Source of the DNA: an uncultured Saprospiraceae bacterium
GTDB lineage: Bacteria; Bacteroidota; Bacteroidia; Chitinophagales; Saprospiraceae
DNA: 64,000 nucleotides
Assembly (NCBI GenBank): GCA_937928405.1
Contig: CALFWZ010000048.1
Span: forward strand, 20,432 to 84,431
Reading direction: 5' to 3'
The notes beneath the pieces are model-generated. The model was not told the origin of the DNA. It did not search any database and saw only the letters and a list, made by a program, of their open reading frames with translations. Position 1 is the first letter of the stretch, and each line of letters starts with the position of its first letter. Both the position numbers and the translations under genes were made by a program. This document shows positions 54,301-63,800 of the stretch, piece by piece.

Positions 54301-57300
54301 GCAGGTGATTATGAAGTGACCGTAACGGATACTGGAGACGGTTGTACGGCAACGGCGATGTACCAATTAACTAATTCTATAAATCTTACTATTTCTGAAG
54401 TGTCTAGTACGCCTGCTGGTTGTGCTGGTGCTACTAATGGATCTCTCACGGTTCAAGTAAATGGTGGTGGTGGAAATTATAGTTATAATTGGTCTTCTGT
54501 ACCCCCACAGAATGCCGCGGTTTTAAGTAATGTTGCAGCAGGTACTTACACGGTCACTGTTACGGATGATGATTCGGGCTGTACGGAAGAAGAAAGTTTT
54601 ACGGTGGATAGTGATGCTGGTATTGTAATCACTGGAACTGAAACGGATGCTAGTTGTAGTGGTGCAGCGAACGGAAGTATTGATATTACCGTAACGGGTG
54701 CTGGTAATAATCCAACGTTCCTTTGGAGTGATAATACTACTCAAACGGAAGATATTGCCAATATCCCTGACGGAAATTACGTCGTGACAGTGACTAGTAC
54801 CGATGGACAATGTACACAGACTGCGGCTTTTACCGTCGATGCTGGTGATGGGTTCGAAATTGAACTAGACGGAATCGCGCAAGCTACTTGTGATGGCGCC
54901 GAAAATGGTACCGTTAATATTACCGTGAATGGTGCATCTGGTACACCTTCTTTTAGTTGGTCTAACGGAGAAACGACCGAAGATATTAATAACGCAGAAG
55001 GAGGAACTACCGTTGGTGTTACGGTAACAGATGCTGCTGGTTGTGTAGAAATAGGTAGCTATCCAGTTCCTTCTGGAAATGGCTTTGATATAAATTTAGT
55101 TAGCATTGATAACGCAAGTTGTGGTGGTGCCGCAGATGGTGCGATCGACATCGAATTAGATGGAGCACAACTTCCGCTCACTAGTATAGAATGGAATACT
55201 ACTCCTCCAACTCCCACTGAAGATCTTAGTGGTGTTACTTCCGGAACTTACACGGTATTTGTTACGGATGCGGAAGGTTGCAACGCGATGGCTACTTATA
55301 CAGTAGATAATGATGGTGGCATCAGTGGTGCAGTTCAGAATGTGACAGATGTTACTTGTAATGGAAGTATGGACGGATCTATCGCTTTAGACGTTTTGAA
55401 TGCCTCTGATCCTAGTAATCTTACTTTTAACTGGTCATCTATTGATGCTTCCGGACAGAATCCGATAGGGTTATCAGCTGATACTTATTCGGTAACGATT
55501 ACGGATACTGCTTCTGGTTGTACAGATGTTATTACAGATATTATCATAGGAGAACCTGATCCAATCACTTTTAGTTCAGCAGTTGAAAATGTTTCTTGTA
55601 ATGGTGAAAATGATGGCATGATTACCATCACTGCCATGGGTGGAAATGGAGGATTCACTTACGAGTGGAGTCATGATAACATGATCTCTGGCAACGTTGC
55701 TTCCGGACTTAGCCCTAGTTCTTATATTGTTACCATTACCGACTTGCAAGGTTGTGATGTGGTGACAGAAGGTATTGTAGTTACTGAACCTACCGCTATT
55801 GCTGTGACTGGAGATGTAACCAATGTATCTGGTGCCGGGAATGATGGCGCCATCACGGGGATGGCTACGGGCGGAAGCGGTACATATACAAATTACGACT
55901 GGATTGGACCTAACGGACCACTGATGGGACAAACAATCACAGGATTGATACCTGGAGCCTATGATTTGACCGTGACGGATGACGACGGTTGTACTGGAAC
56001 AGGAACCTTTACTGTCAATGCTGCGGATGCACCTATTCCTTCGCTAGTAGTTGTAACAGATGTTACTTGTTTTGAAGGTAATGATGGATCTATTACGATT
56101 GATGTAACTGGCGGATCGGGCGGTTATACTTTCAACTGGCAAGTGCCCCCAGGAGGACCTGTTATTGGCAATACTGTACAAAATCCTACCGGACTAATTG
56201 CAGGAACTTATAATGTAACAGTGACAGATGACAATAATGTATCTGGAATTTTGAGTTCTATTGTGGTTGGGCAGCCAGTAGAATTAGATTATGATTTAAT
56301 GGACTTAATCTCTGTTTCTTGTCCTGGATTTATGGATGGTGAAATAAACATTAGCCCAATTGGAGGGAATGGAGAACCATATACGGTTGATTGGGGTATT
56401 ACTCCAACACCAGTAGATCAGTTTAATCCAGTTGGATTAGCTGCTGGTACTTACACGCCTACCATCACGGATGCAGCAGGTTGTACCGTGGAAGGTCGTG
56501 ATGTTACTGTCCAAGAGCCAGAAGAAATTATCATTACCCTAGTTGAAATAGTAGACCCGTCTTGTGATAATGGAGGGGATTCAGGAACTATTGATATTGA
56601 TGTTACAGGAGGTACAGTAGGTCCTGGATATACTTATAATTGGGAATTGAACGGTTCTACTCCACCAACCTTTCCCTCTACTCCTGAACTTACGAATCTA
56701 GGACCAGGTAGCTATACCGTAACGGTGACAGATGATAATGGATGTACTGAGACTGGAGGACCTTTTGTACTTGATGGATTAAACGCTATTATCATTCAGT
56801 TAGACAGTGTTAGACATGTTCGCTGTGCTGGTATTGCAGAGGGTGCTATTTTTATTACTACCTCAGGAGGTAGTGGCGACTTGATGTATCAATGGAAAAA
56901 CGGTCAAGGGACGGTCATTAATACCGGTTCTGATATTGTGGGTTTAATTGGTGGAAACTATACCGTATGTGTTACCGATGCAACGGGGTGTTCTGAAACG
57001 CTTGGCCCCATTACAGTTAACGAACCACAACCTATTACTTATGATGATATTGAAATAGAAAATGCTTCCGCTAGTGCGGATGATGGCGAAATAAGATTGA
57101 TTGGTGTTGATGGTGGCACACCTGCTTATACTTTCAATTGGGAAGGTCCCAACAACGCGATGCAGACGACCACCGTTCCAACGATCACCGATATCCCACC
57201 TGGAGAATGGCGAGTAACTATTGTAGATGATAATGGCTGTACAGAAGTGATTACGGATATTATTATTATGGGAAGTCTTAATGTGCAGGCTACTATCACA

Positions 57301-59397
57301 GATCCAACTTGTAATGGAGACGATGATGGATCGATTGAGCTAATTGTAAATGGTGGAACGCCACAATTTGAATATGAATGGAGTGAATTTGATGGAGGAT
57401 GCTGTATCGTGCAATCCGCGCCAAATCAGTTTAACCTAACCGCTGGTGGTTATAGTGTTACCGTGACCGATGATAACGGAGTCATCGTTATTGATACTTT
57501 TGAACTTGAAGATCCAAATCCTATTATAGTAGACTTCACAGTCACTAATCAGACAGGATCGGATTGTAATGGATCTATTAATTCTACAGTTACAGGAGGT
57601 ACTCAACCTTACACTTATACCTGGAATAATGGAGCAACTAACTCTGATCCATTTGATTTATGTAAGGGAGAATACGAAGTAACTGTCGTCGATGACAACG
57701 GTTGTGTGGCTATTCCGCCTTCCGTATTTGTAACAGCAGGTCCTTTGACTTGGGCGAGTTTCACTCCTGGAGGTGCTGCTTGTGCAGGAGGAACAGGCGG
57801 GTTTTTAGATGCTGAAGTATTTGGTGGATGTGGGCCGTATACTTTTACATTAACAGGTCCTACTCCTTTGATCATGACCAGCAATGATGGGTTTGCCAAC
57901 TTTACTGGATTAGCGGCAGGAGTGCATGAAATTACGGTCACGGATGCTGCGGGGAGTACAGCCTTAGTTAATAGCTTTGAAATAACAGAAACGCTAATTA
58001 CGATTGTTGCAGATACTATTATCAATAATACTGGAATGGGCATGTGTAATGGTGCAGTGAATATCACCGTAAGTGGAGGACAGTTACCTTATACTTATAC
58101 ATGGAGTAACGGTGCTACTAGTCAAGACGTTTCAGATGTTTGTGAAAACCAAAGTCCACTTAGTGTAGTCGTAATAGATGCCAATGGTTGTATATTCGAA
58201 TCAGAGCAGTTTATCCTAATTGCTGGATTATCTGTTGCTTTAGAGATCAATAATGAATCTTGTGCTGGTGATGCAGATGGTTCTATTATCTCTACGACAG
58301 TTGGAGGCAATGCGCCTTACACCTACGAATGGTCGAATGGAGAAACAACCCCTAATCTTACTGGATTGACACCGGGTAGTTATACCGTGACTGTAACCGA
58401 TTCGCAAGGACGAACAGTCACCGAATCAGGGACAATTAATGGTTCTTCTGATCCAATTAGTGTGACAAGTGATGTAACGACACCGACGGGAGCGAATGCA
58501 GATGGAGCGATTGATTTGACGGTGACTGGAGGTACTCCTCCTTATGATTATGAATGGTCGAATGGAATGTTTACTTCGGATATCGCCGGATTAACTTCGG
58601 GTAGCTATACGGTTATTATTACTGATTTTTTCGGTTGTGTTTACTCAGAGACCTTTAATTTGGCAGGTGAAGCCATCAGCTTAACGTTCACTCCTAGCAA
58701 TACTGGTTGTCCTGGACAGGCAGGTGATTTAGGAACCTTAGAAGTAATGGCTTCTGGTGGAACAGCTCCTTATTCCTATCTATGGGATGTTACGGGACAG
58801 AATAACACTGGTGATGTTATCGGTGGTTTAGCACCAGGTAATTATTCCGTAACCGTTACAGATGCTTCGGGGCTTACGGCCGTCGGAACAGGAACGGTAG
58901 ATGAACTAGAAGAGATTACAATTGATCTTGTCGTAGATGAAGTCAACAGTAATATTGTATCGACTGTAACAGGAGGTACTGCTCCTTATAGTTATCGGTG
59001 GAACGATGCGGACTTTTCTACTACCACAGACTTAATGGATGTACCATCGGGTACGTATACACTGGTAATTTCGGATGCAAATAATTGTGTCAATCAAGCT
59101 ACCGTAGAATTGTTGGCAGGTCCTTGTGAAAAAGTTCGTAAGGTGATTTCACCAAATAATGATGGATTCAATGATGAATTTATTGTCAGCTGTGCGAACA
59201 GATTTGATATCGAATTAGAAATTTATAATCGTTGGGGACAGCTTGAATTTATGACTGCCAACTATAGCAACAACTGGGTTGGAACAGATATGGAAGGTGC
59301 AAAACTACCAGAAGGTGGATACTTCTATGTGATCCGTTACCAAGATAGTGAAGGCCAAACACAGCAAATTAAAGGATCATTGAATATTGTTTATTAG
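51334..59397 (+). CDS. Giant SprB-type surface adhesin with cohesin-like modules and T9SS type B sorting domain
   Basis: 2687 residues. A signal peptide (to NVNSQ) is followed by four cohesin-like units (about 25-165, 175-310, 320-465, 470-620), each with a pattern like FTYSMNWDPNVLQF. Then about 25 SprB-type repeats of ~75-85 residues run from ~625 to ~2595; each has a Cys-Asn-Gly (CNGDGNGTI) start, a GGxxPYTYxWSNG middle and a GTYTVTVTD end. The last ~90 residues are the gliding-motility-associated type B domain (KVISPNNDGFNDEF, YNRWGQLEF, GGYFYVIRY). In Flavobacterium, SprB is the moving adhesin of gliding; here the same repeats probably form a long surface fibre. The next gene is the PorP/SprF partner. 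Confidence 0.92.
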   Translation: MFKKITLFFALGLVLLGFNVNSQTTRFIVNPASNTLEIGDTLVVAVTSQDFTDVIAFTYSMNWDPNVLQFVEGDDDIVPVNIPPALFFGTNMANIGNLTFGWNDPFLNPMSVDNDLVLYEIVRFTAIAAGTSPINLSGMPAAANIVTINSDETPLFTNASVVVTDPNAPTNPPFECMFNNFGLAIEADSAATGEQLCLDVNLCNGDSLVSFQYSLNFNPAILQFDSFTNINLPQPDNFFFNSNNTDGWVTNFWLDSLNMGVDVPDTLIYEACFTVVGAGGEMDTVRIGNTPLAIDVTKSSNPGINIGMETQDGPIVVSGNSSSAITLVAANVEGSPGDTVCVAVTAQNFDAVTSFQYTFNFDDENLTYLNHQNFNPNIPNLSAAINDSPMFSDTGTILVVYPNPGGMSSTLMDGDTLYEVCFVIAPMAPVGANALVGFSDDPVVRSASQMAPASLLTNDGNVNVIPEEGSGDFELTIGTTTFCPDSSICVPVTVDDGFTNVSGGGFRVNFLPADLTYTGLENVNPAFAAGQVNWLDNNPTGTDRIILIMNNLNPTQAGINLVPGEIIFELCFTANGSADVTSPIILSPDNTPEFVDPTFDPITPIIINDGAAIIETAACPAGEVDITVTETIVNVLCNGDATGSISLEIGGGDGTNYAITWTGSPTDVSGLTTPTISNLEAGSYTVSITSGMRDFTDTYIITEPTPLTATTTSTNVICNGDGNGTITVTPDGGTMPYTYLWSNGPTDQNLSNLGPGTYTLTITDGNMCELILPPVTITEPPVLTVTIADTDNVSCLNGDDGAVSTTVAGGNGGYMYAWDGTNQVTGDIDNLTAGNYRVTVTDMLGCTAVSPVVTITQPSTAVGITIDNIIPANCNGGGSIFITPTGGDNMYTYVWNGPPGTTTQDNENIAAGGYIVTVTDGSGCVFTSEIIQVSSTPAITINEIITPPNCDSEADGAINLTISGGTGDGFTFNWDTDPAETTEDISNLLAGDYEVTVTDTGDGCTATAMYQLTNSINLTISEVSSTPAGCAGATNGSLTVQVNGGGGNYSYNWSSVPPQNAAVLSNVAAGTYTVTVTDDDSGCTEEESFTVDSDAGIVITGTETDASCSGAANGSIDITVTGAGNNPTFLWSDNTTQTEDIANIPDGNYVVTVTSTDGQCTQTAAFTVDAGDGFEIELDGIAQATCDGAENGTVNITVNGASGTPSFSWSNGETTEDINNAEGGTTVGVTVTDAAGCVEIGSYPVPSGNGFDINLVSIDNASCGGAADGAIDIELDGAQLPLTSIEWNTTPPTPTEDLSGVTSGTYTVFVTDAEGCNAMATYTVDNDGGISGAVQNVTDVTCNGSMDGSIALDVLNASDPSNLTFNWSSIDASGQNPIGLSADTYSVTITDTASGCTDVITDIIIGEPDPITFSSAVENVSCNGENDGMITITAMGGNGGFTYEWSHDNMISGNVASGLSPSSYIVTITDLQGCDVVTEGIVVTEPTAIAVTGDVTNVSGAGNDGAITGMATGGSGTYTNYDWIGPNGPLMGQTITGLIPGAYDLTVTDDDGCTGTGTFTVNAADAPIPSLVVVTDVTCFEGNDGSITIDVTGGSGGYTFNWQVPPGGPVIGNTVQNPTGLIAGTYNVTVTDDNNVSGILSSIVVGQPVELDYDLMDLISVSCPGFMDGEINISPIGGNGEPYTVDWGITPTPVDQFNPVGLAAGTYTPTITDAAGCTVEGRDVTVQEPEEIIITLVEIVDPSCDNGGDSGTIDIDVTGGTVGPGYTYNWELNGSTPPTFPSTPELTNLGPGSYTVTVTDDNGCTETGGPFVLDGLNAIIIQLDSVRHVRCAGIAEGAIFITTSGGSGDLMYQWKNGQGTVINTGSDIVGLIGGNYTVCVTDATGCSETLGPITVNEPQPITYDDIEIENASASADDGEIRLIGVDGGTPAYTFNWEGPNNAMQTTTVPTITDIPPGEWRVTIVDDNGCTEVITDIIIMGSLNVQATITDPTCNGDDDGSIELIVNGGTPQFEYEWSEFDGGCCIVQSAPNQFNLTAGGYSVTVTDDNGVIVIDTFELEDPNPIIVDFTVTNQTGSDCNGSINSTVTGGTQPYTYTWNNGATNSDPFDLCKGEYEVTVVDDNGCVAIPPSVFVTAGPLTWASFTPGGAACAGGTGGFLDAEVFGGCGPYTFTLTGPTPLIMTSNDGFANFTGLAAGVHEITVTDAAGSTALVNSFEITETLITIVADTIINNTGMGMCNGAVNITVSGGQLPYTYTWSNGATSQDVSDVCENQSPLSVVVIDANGCIFESEQFILIAGLSVALEINNESCAGDADGSIISTTVGGNAPYTYEWSNGETTPNLTGLTPGSYTVTVTDSQGRTVTESGTINGSSDPISVTSDVTTPTGANADGAIDLTVTGGTPPYDYEWSNGMFTSDIAGLTSGSYTVIITDFFGCVYSETFNLAGEAISLTFTPSNTGCPGQAGDLGTLEVMASGGTAPYSYLWDVTGQNNTGDVIGGLAPGNYSVTVTDASGLTAVGTGTVDELEEITIDLVVDEVNSNIVSTVTGGTAPYSYRWNDADFSTTTDLMDVPSGTYTLVISDANNCVNQATVELLAGPCEKVRKVISPNNDGFNDEFIVSCANRFDIELEIYNRWGQLEFMTANYSNNWVGTDMEGAKLPEGGYFYVIRYQDSEGQTQQIKGSLNIVY

Positions 59398-59449
59398 GAA
59401 TAATTGTTTCGTAGAAACCTTTTTCCCAGAACCGCATAAATAAAATAAA

Positions 59450-60385
59450 ATGAAAAATTTATTAATACTTGTCGCCGGAATATTTTTATTGCAAACTGCT
59501 TCGGCGCAGGAAGAAGCGATTTATCGCCAGTATTTTTTAAATCCAATGTTGGTTAATCCAGCCACCGTTGGTGCTGATCGAGAACACCATGACTTGAGTA
59601 TGAATCTGCGTACTGCTTTTTCTTCTTTTCCTGATTCTCCTAAGTCTTATACCCTGAGTTATAACGGTCCAGTTGGTAAACAAGTAGGATTAGGTGCTAT
59701 GATTTTTAGTGAAAATATAGCAGACATCACGCGTTTTCGTGGGCAAATTGCTTACTCTATGGGAATAGAAGTAAATAAAGTAAAATTACGAGCCGGATTA
59801 AGCCTAGAATATCAGCGAATGGCGCTGGCTAACTCAGTAATGGATTCAGATCTTTTCGATCCAGGCGATATGACGGTCATTGACAATATCAACGGCCGTA
59901 AATTTTTTGATACCTCTTTAGGTCTTTATGGAGAATATAAAGATATTTACTTTGGTTATGCTGCTCCAAATCTTATTCGTACCGTAACGGATGAAATAGA
60001 AGGTCAAGATGATGGAGGTAATTTTAAATATTTTATTCTACAAGCCGGTGGACGGTTTGCCGTTAATGATAATAAAGTCAAGCTAGAACCATCGATCATT
60101 CTTAGAAACGTTCGTAACGTAGATACGCACGTGGATATTAGTATGATGGCTTCTTTTCTAAATGAGCAATTTATCACAGGTGCCTTATTCCGAGCGGGAG
60201 CTGGAAATAGTGTAGGATTTTTATTAGGTACAAAATACAATACCTTGAAATTCATTTATTCTTACGATATCTTATTGGACGACTTCCAGAAATACAACGG
60301 AGGTTCACATGAAATAACTGTAGGTTTTGAATTTGGCAGAAAAGATGGTTCTTTTGACCGTTCTAGAAAATACCGTGATAAGTAA
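59450..60385 (+). CDS. PorP/SprF-family type IX secretion outer-membrane protein
   Basis: 311 residues. Signal peptide (LILVAGIFLLQTASAQ), then the family start EEAIYRQYFLNPMLVNPATVGA, very typical of PorP/SprF proteins (QYxxNPxxxNPAxxG). The rest forms a barrel ending in a C-terminal strand (HEITVGFEFGRK). SprF helps SprB reach the surface; its gene lies 52 bases after the adhesin, so it is probably the dedicated partner. PorP/SprF paralogues next to type B cargo genes are common in this phylum. Confidence 0.93.
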   Translation: MKNLLILVAGIFLLQTASAQEEAIYRQYFLNPMLVNPATVGADREHHDLSMNLRTAFSSFPDSPKSYTLSYNGPVGKQVGLGAMIFSENIADITRFRGQIAYSMGIEVNKVKLRAGLSLEYQRMALANSVMDSDLFDPGDMTVIDNINGRKFFDTSLGLYGEYKDIYFGYAAPNLIRTVTDEIEGQDDGGNFKYFILQAGGRFAVNDNKVKLEPSIILRNVRNVDTHVDISMMASFLNEQFITGALFRAGAGNSVGFLLGTKYNTLKFIYSYDILLDDFQKYNGGSHEITVGFEFGRKDGSFDRSRKYRDK

Positions 60386-60394
60386 AAATAAACA

Positions 60395-60484
60395 CTGGTC
60401 GTATTTTGATCTCGACCAGCAAAGATAAAACCTTAACAATTGGTTTTTGGGATGGCCTCTTCCTGGCGTGAGTCAGGAGGGGGC
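60395..60484 (+). terminator. Two hairpins after the PorP/SprF gene
   Basis: CTGGTCG (60395-60401) pairs with CGACCAG (60413-60419). A second, stronger one is GCCTCTTCCTG (60455-60465) with CAGGAGGGGGC (60474-60484), two G-T pairs, followed by TTCTCTGGTTTTA. They probably close the adhesin transcript. Confidence 0.55.
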
Positions 60485-60882
60485 TTCTCTGGTTTTATAG
60501 GGTAGGAAAACGATTGCTAAATCTATTATTCAGTAAAAAAATTATTTTACCAATAAAAGAGTATACTTACGAAAGCTTGCTTTTTGTGAAAAGATCCTAA
60601 ACATATGTAATAAAATTAAAACTTGATAAATACCTTAAACATGGTATAGAACCTCTTTCAATAATCTCCCATCTTTGTAGTGTTGAGCATATTCCGGTTT
60701 CCCTGACCAGTTCCTCTACCTCAACAACCTATCAAAACAGTAAAAAAATCGAGCAGTATCCCTCCGATACGCTTCAATGCTGTTGTATAAGAACAAAACT
60801 ATGAACCGCGTTTTCATTTTAAAAACAAGCGGTCATAAAAAAGGAATTTTTAAATATCTGGCTTCTTAAACAATCTAGCCAA
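60485..60882 (+). other. Intergenic and upstream region of the HYR/dockerin gene
   Basis: No gene seen apart from a 22-codon ATG frame at 60801 that stops before the signal peptide of the next gene. ATCTTTG at 60671-60677 resembles part of a -7 box (CATCTTTG). A run of six A at 60837-60842 is the point where a one-base loss would join the ATG frame to the downstream gene. Confidence 0.4.
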
Positions 60883-63800
60883 TTGTACCTAAACTCAAGA
60901 CAACCTGTTCTTGGGCTTTTCCTGTTTTTATTAATTGCTATTCCAGTTTGCTTACCTGCACAGTGTACCATGATCTGTCGTTCTAGTCTAAACTTGTCGT
61001 TGCCCGCGGATGGAGCGTCTATCATTACACCCGATATTTTACTAGCAAATCCAGCTTGTAATCCTACTGAATTTTATGTAGAAATATTTGATAATCAAGG
61101 AAATACATTAGGAGATGAAATTACCTGTGATCAAGTCGGTCAGACCTTAAATGCAGGTGTTTTCCATCAGGTTACCGGAATTTCTTGCTGGACCATGATT
61201 AGTGTATCTGACTATTTTAAACCTCAATTGATCTGTCAGGATACCTTAATTGCGTGTATCAGTGATTATAGTGTAGCTGCAATTGGTAGTCCTGTCGTAA
61301 CGGACAATTGTGAAATAGCGAGTCTCACCTACACAGAGGATTTTACCACTCGAGATTGTTTTTACACCAATCCTGTCGGAGATACGATCACCGCAGAATT
61401 AGTTAGAATCTGGACCGCGACGGATGTAAATGGAAACACCAATTCTTGTACACAATTTATCTACTTAAAGCGAAGTACGGTTGGGGAGGTCATTTTTCCA
61501 GCCAATCGGGACGATTTTGGTTTGCCTGCGCTAGATTGTAGCCAAGACGCGCAAGATTTATTGTTGACAGGAGAGCCTACGATTGAGAATCTGCCTTTGT
61601 TAACAGGTGGTCATTGCGAACTAATCGTCAGCTTTACCGATCAAAGCATCGAGTTTTGCGGCCCTGGCGGGTATCGTATTTTACGAAATTGGCGAGTGGT
61701 TGACTACTGTACGGGGAATTTTAAAGAGCATATTCAAATTATTAAAGTAGCGGACAAAACAGCACCAGAGATAAGCTGTATATCTGATATTCAGGAATTT
61801 ACGGATACATATAGTTGTGATGCGGCGGTGCTTCTACCCACTATGCCAACGACAGATGACTGTTCTTCGGTGACCATCACCCCTTCTTGGGCTTATGGTT
61901 CTGGATTTGGGCCATTTGAAAATATTCCTGTTGGAAGTCATGAAATTACTTACACTGCGACCGATGAATGTGGAAATTCGAGCACTTGTATTGTGATGCT
62001 GACGGTATCGGATAATATTGTTCCAGCCATGGTTTGTGAAGGGAATACACAGGTAGTTTTGACAAGTAATGGAACCGCCAATATCGAGGCGATTGCTTTT
62101 GATGATGGTAGCTATGATAATTGTGAAATAGACCGTTTTGAGGTAAGTAGGGACGACCAAAATTACGGTGCTCAATTGGGATTTAATTGTGCGGATGTCA
62201 ATATGCCAGTAACCGTATATCTAAGAGCTTATGATGTTCACGGAAACTTCAATACCTGTGAAATTATGGTAGAAGTAGTAGATGGAATTAAGCCAGTTAT
62301 TGCTTGTCCAGCAACGGTTACGATTGCTTGTAAAGAAGATTATGAAGATCTAAGTGTAACTGGATTGCCCGTTGTTTTAGATGCCTGTGGCGTAGATACT
62401 TTTTATTATACAGATAACGTGGAGATTAATAGTTGTCATGTGGGAAGAGTAGTACGTACTTGGACTGCTGTTGATATAAATGGTAATGAAAAACATTGTC
62501 AGCAACAAATTATCATTGAAGATAATACCGTATTTGGCGTTAGCTTTCCTTCTAATTATCAGAGCTTCGAATGCGGCGCTGATTTGTCACCAGTAATAAC
62601 AGGAGAACCAATTTTAACAAATCATAATTGTGAAGAAGTAAGTGTTGTTTCAAACGATATTATTCTACCAATTTCTGCACCAGCTTGTCTAAGAATTTTA
62701 AGAGAATGGACGGTTGTAAACTGGTGTGAATATGATCTAAATAGCGGAAGTACAGATGGGTATTATACCTATACACAGGAAATTATCTTATCGGATACAA
62801 TTGCTCCGGAAATAAATTGTTATCGTGATACAGTGATTGGTGTTTACAGTACAAATTGTGGTGCAGCATTTGTTGGTTTGCCGATAGTTGTGGCGCAGGA
62901 TTGTAGTGATAGCATTAGCATTGAAAATAATTCTCCTTACGCTTTTTCATCAGGAGAAGATGCTAGTGGTAATTATCCTATTGGAACGCATCAAATTACA
63001 TATACAGCCAGTGATGGATGTGGAAATACGACAACTTGTAGCGTTCAGATAACGGTAGAAGATGCACAGGCCCCTAACGCTTATTGTGTTGGAAGTATTA
63101 CTTTATCTATTGATAATCAAGGGTTTGTAGTCGTTTCGCCAGAGATGTTGGACTTGGGTAGTTATGATAATTGTACTGATTCTGCCAATTTAATATTTAG
63201 TGTAGACCGAGATACCTTTACTTGCGCAGATGTTGGGACGCAGGAGGTAGCTTTGTCGGTAACAGACGAAAATGGTAATCGTAGTATTTGTACGACAACT
63301 GTTATTATTCAAAATAATGTGGCAATTTGCCCGGTTACTTCTGTAACGCTAAGTGGAAAAATCGCTAAAGAGAATGGCGGTTATGTTGAAGGATTTTGGG
63401 TCTATCTATCAGGGGATAAAGTTGATTCTGTGCAAACGGATGGTTTTGGAAATTATACATTTTTAGAAGTTCCAGTCGGAGGAGATTATGAAGTAAAGCC
63501 ATATAATAATAGTAAAATTACAAATGGTGTAAATACATTAGATTTAGTGTTTTTAATCCGGCATTTATTAGAGATAAATACCTTGGATTCTCCGTATCGG
63601 GAATTAGCTGCTGATATTAATGAATCAAAGACAATCTCTGCTCTAGATATCATTTCTATGCGGCGGGCAATTCTGGTAATTGATACCTTGTTTTCTCGAA
63701 CGGATTCGTGGAAATTTGTGGACGCTGGTTTTGATTTTTCGAATGTATCTAATCCTATCCGAGCAAATTATCAAGAAAAATTTGAGATACTCGATTTGCA

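Noticed and set aside
52207..58310. Minus-strand ORFs opposite the SprB-type adhesin
   Set aside because: They follow the adhesin's repeat period and have no independent start signal or domain.
61834..62175. 113-codon minus-strand ORF
   Set aside because: It lies inside the long open plus-strand frame of the HYR/dockerin gene, whose domains are clear.
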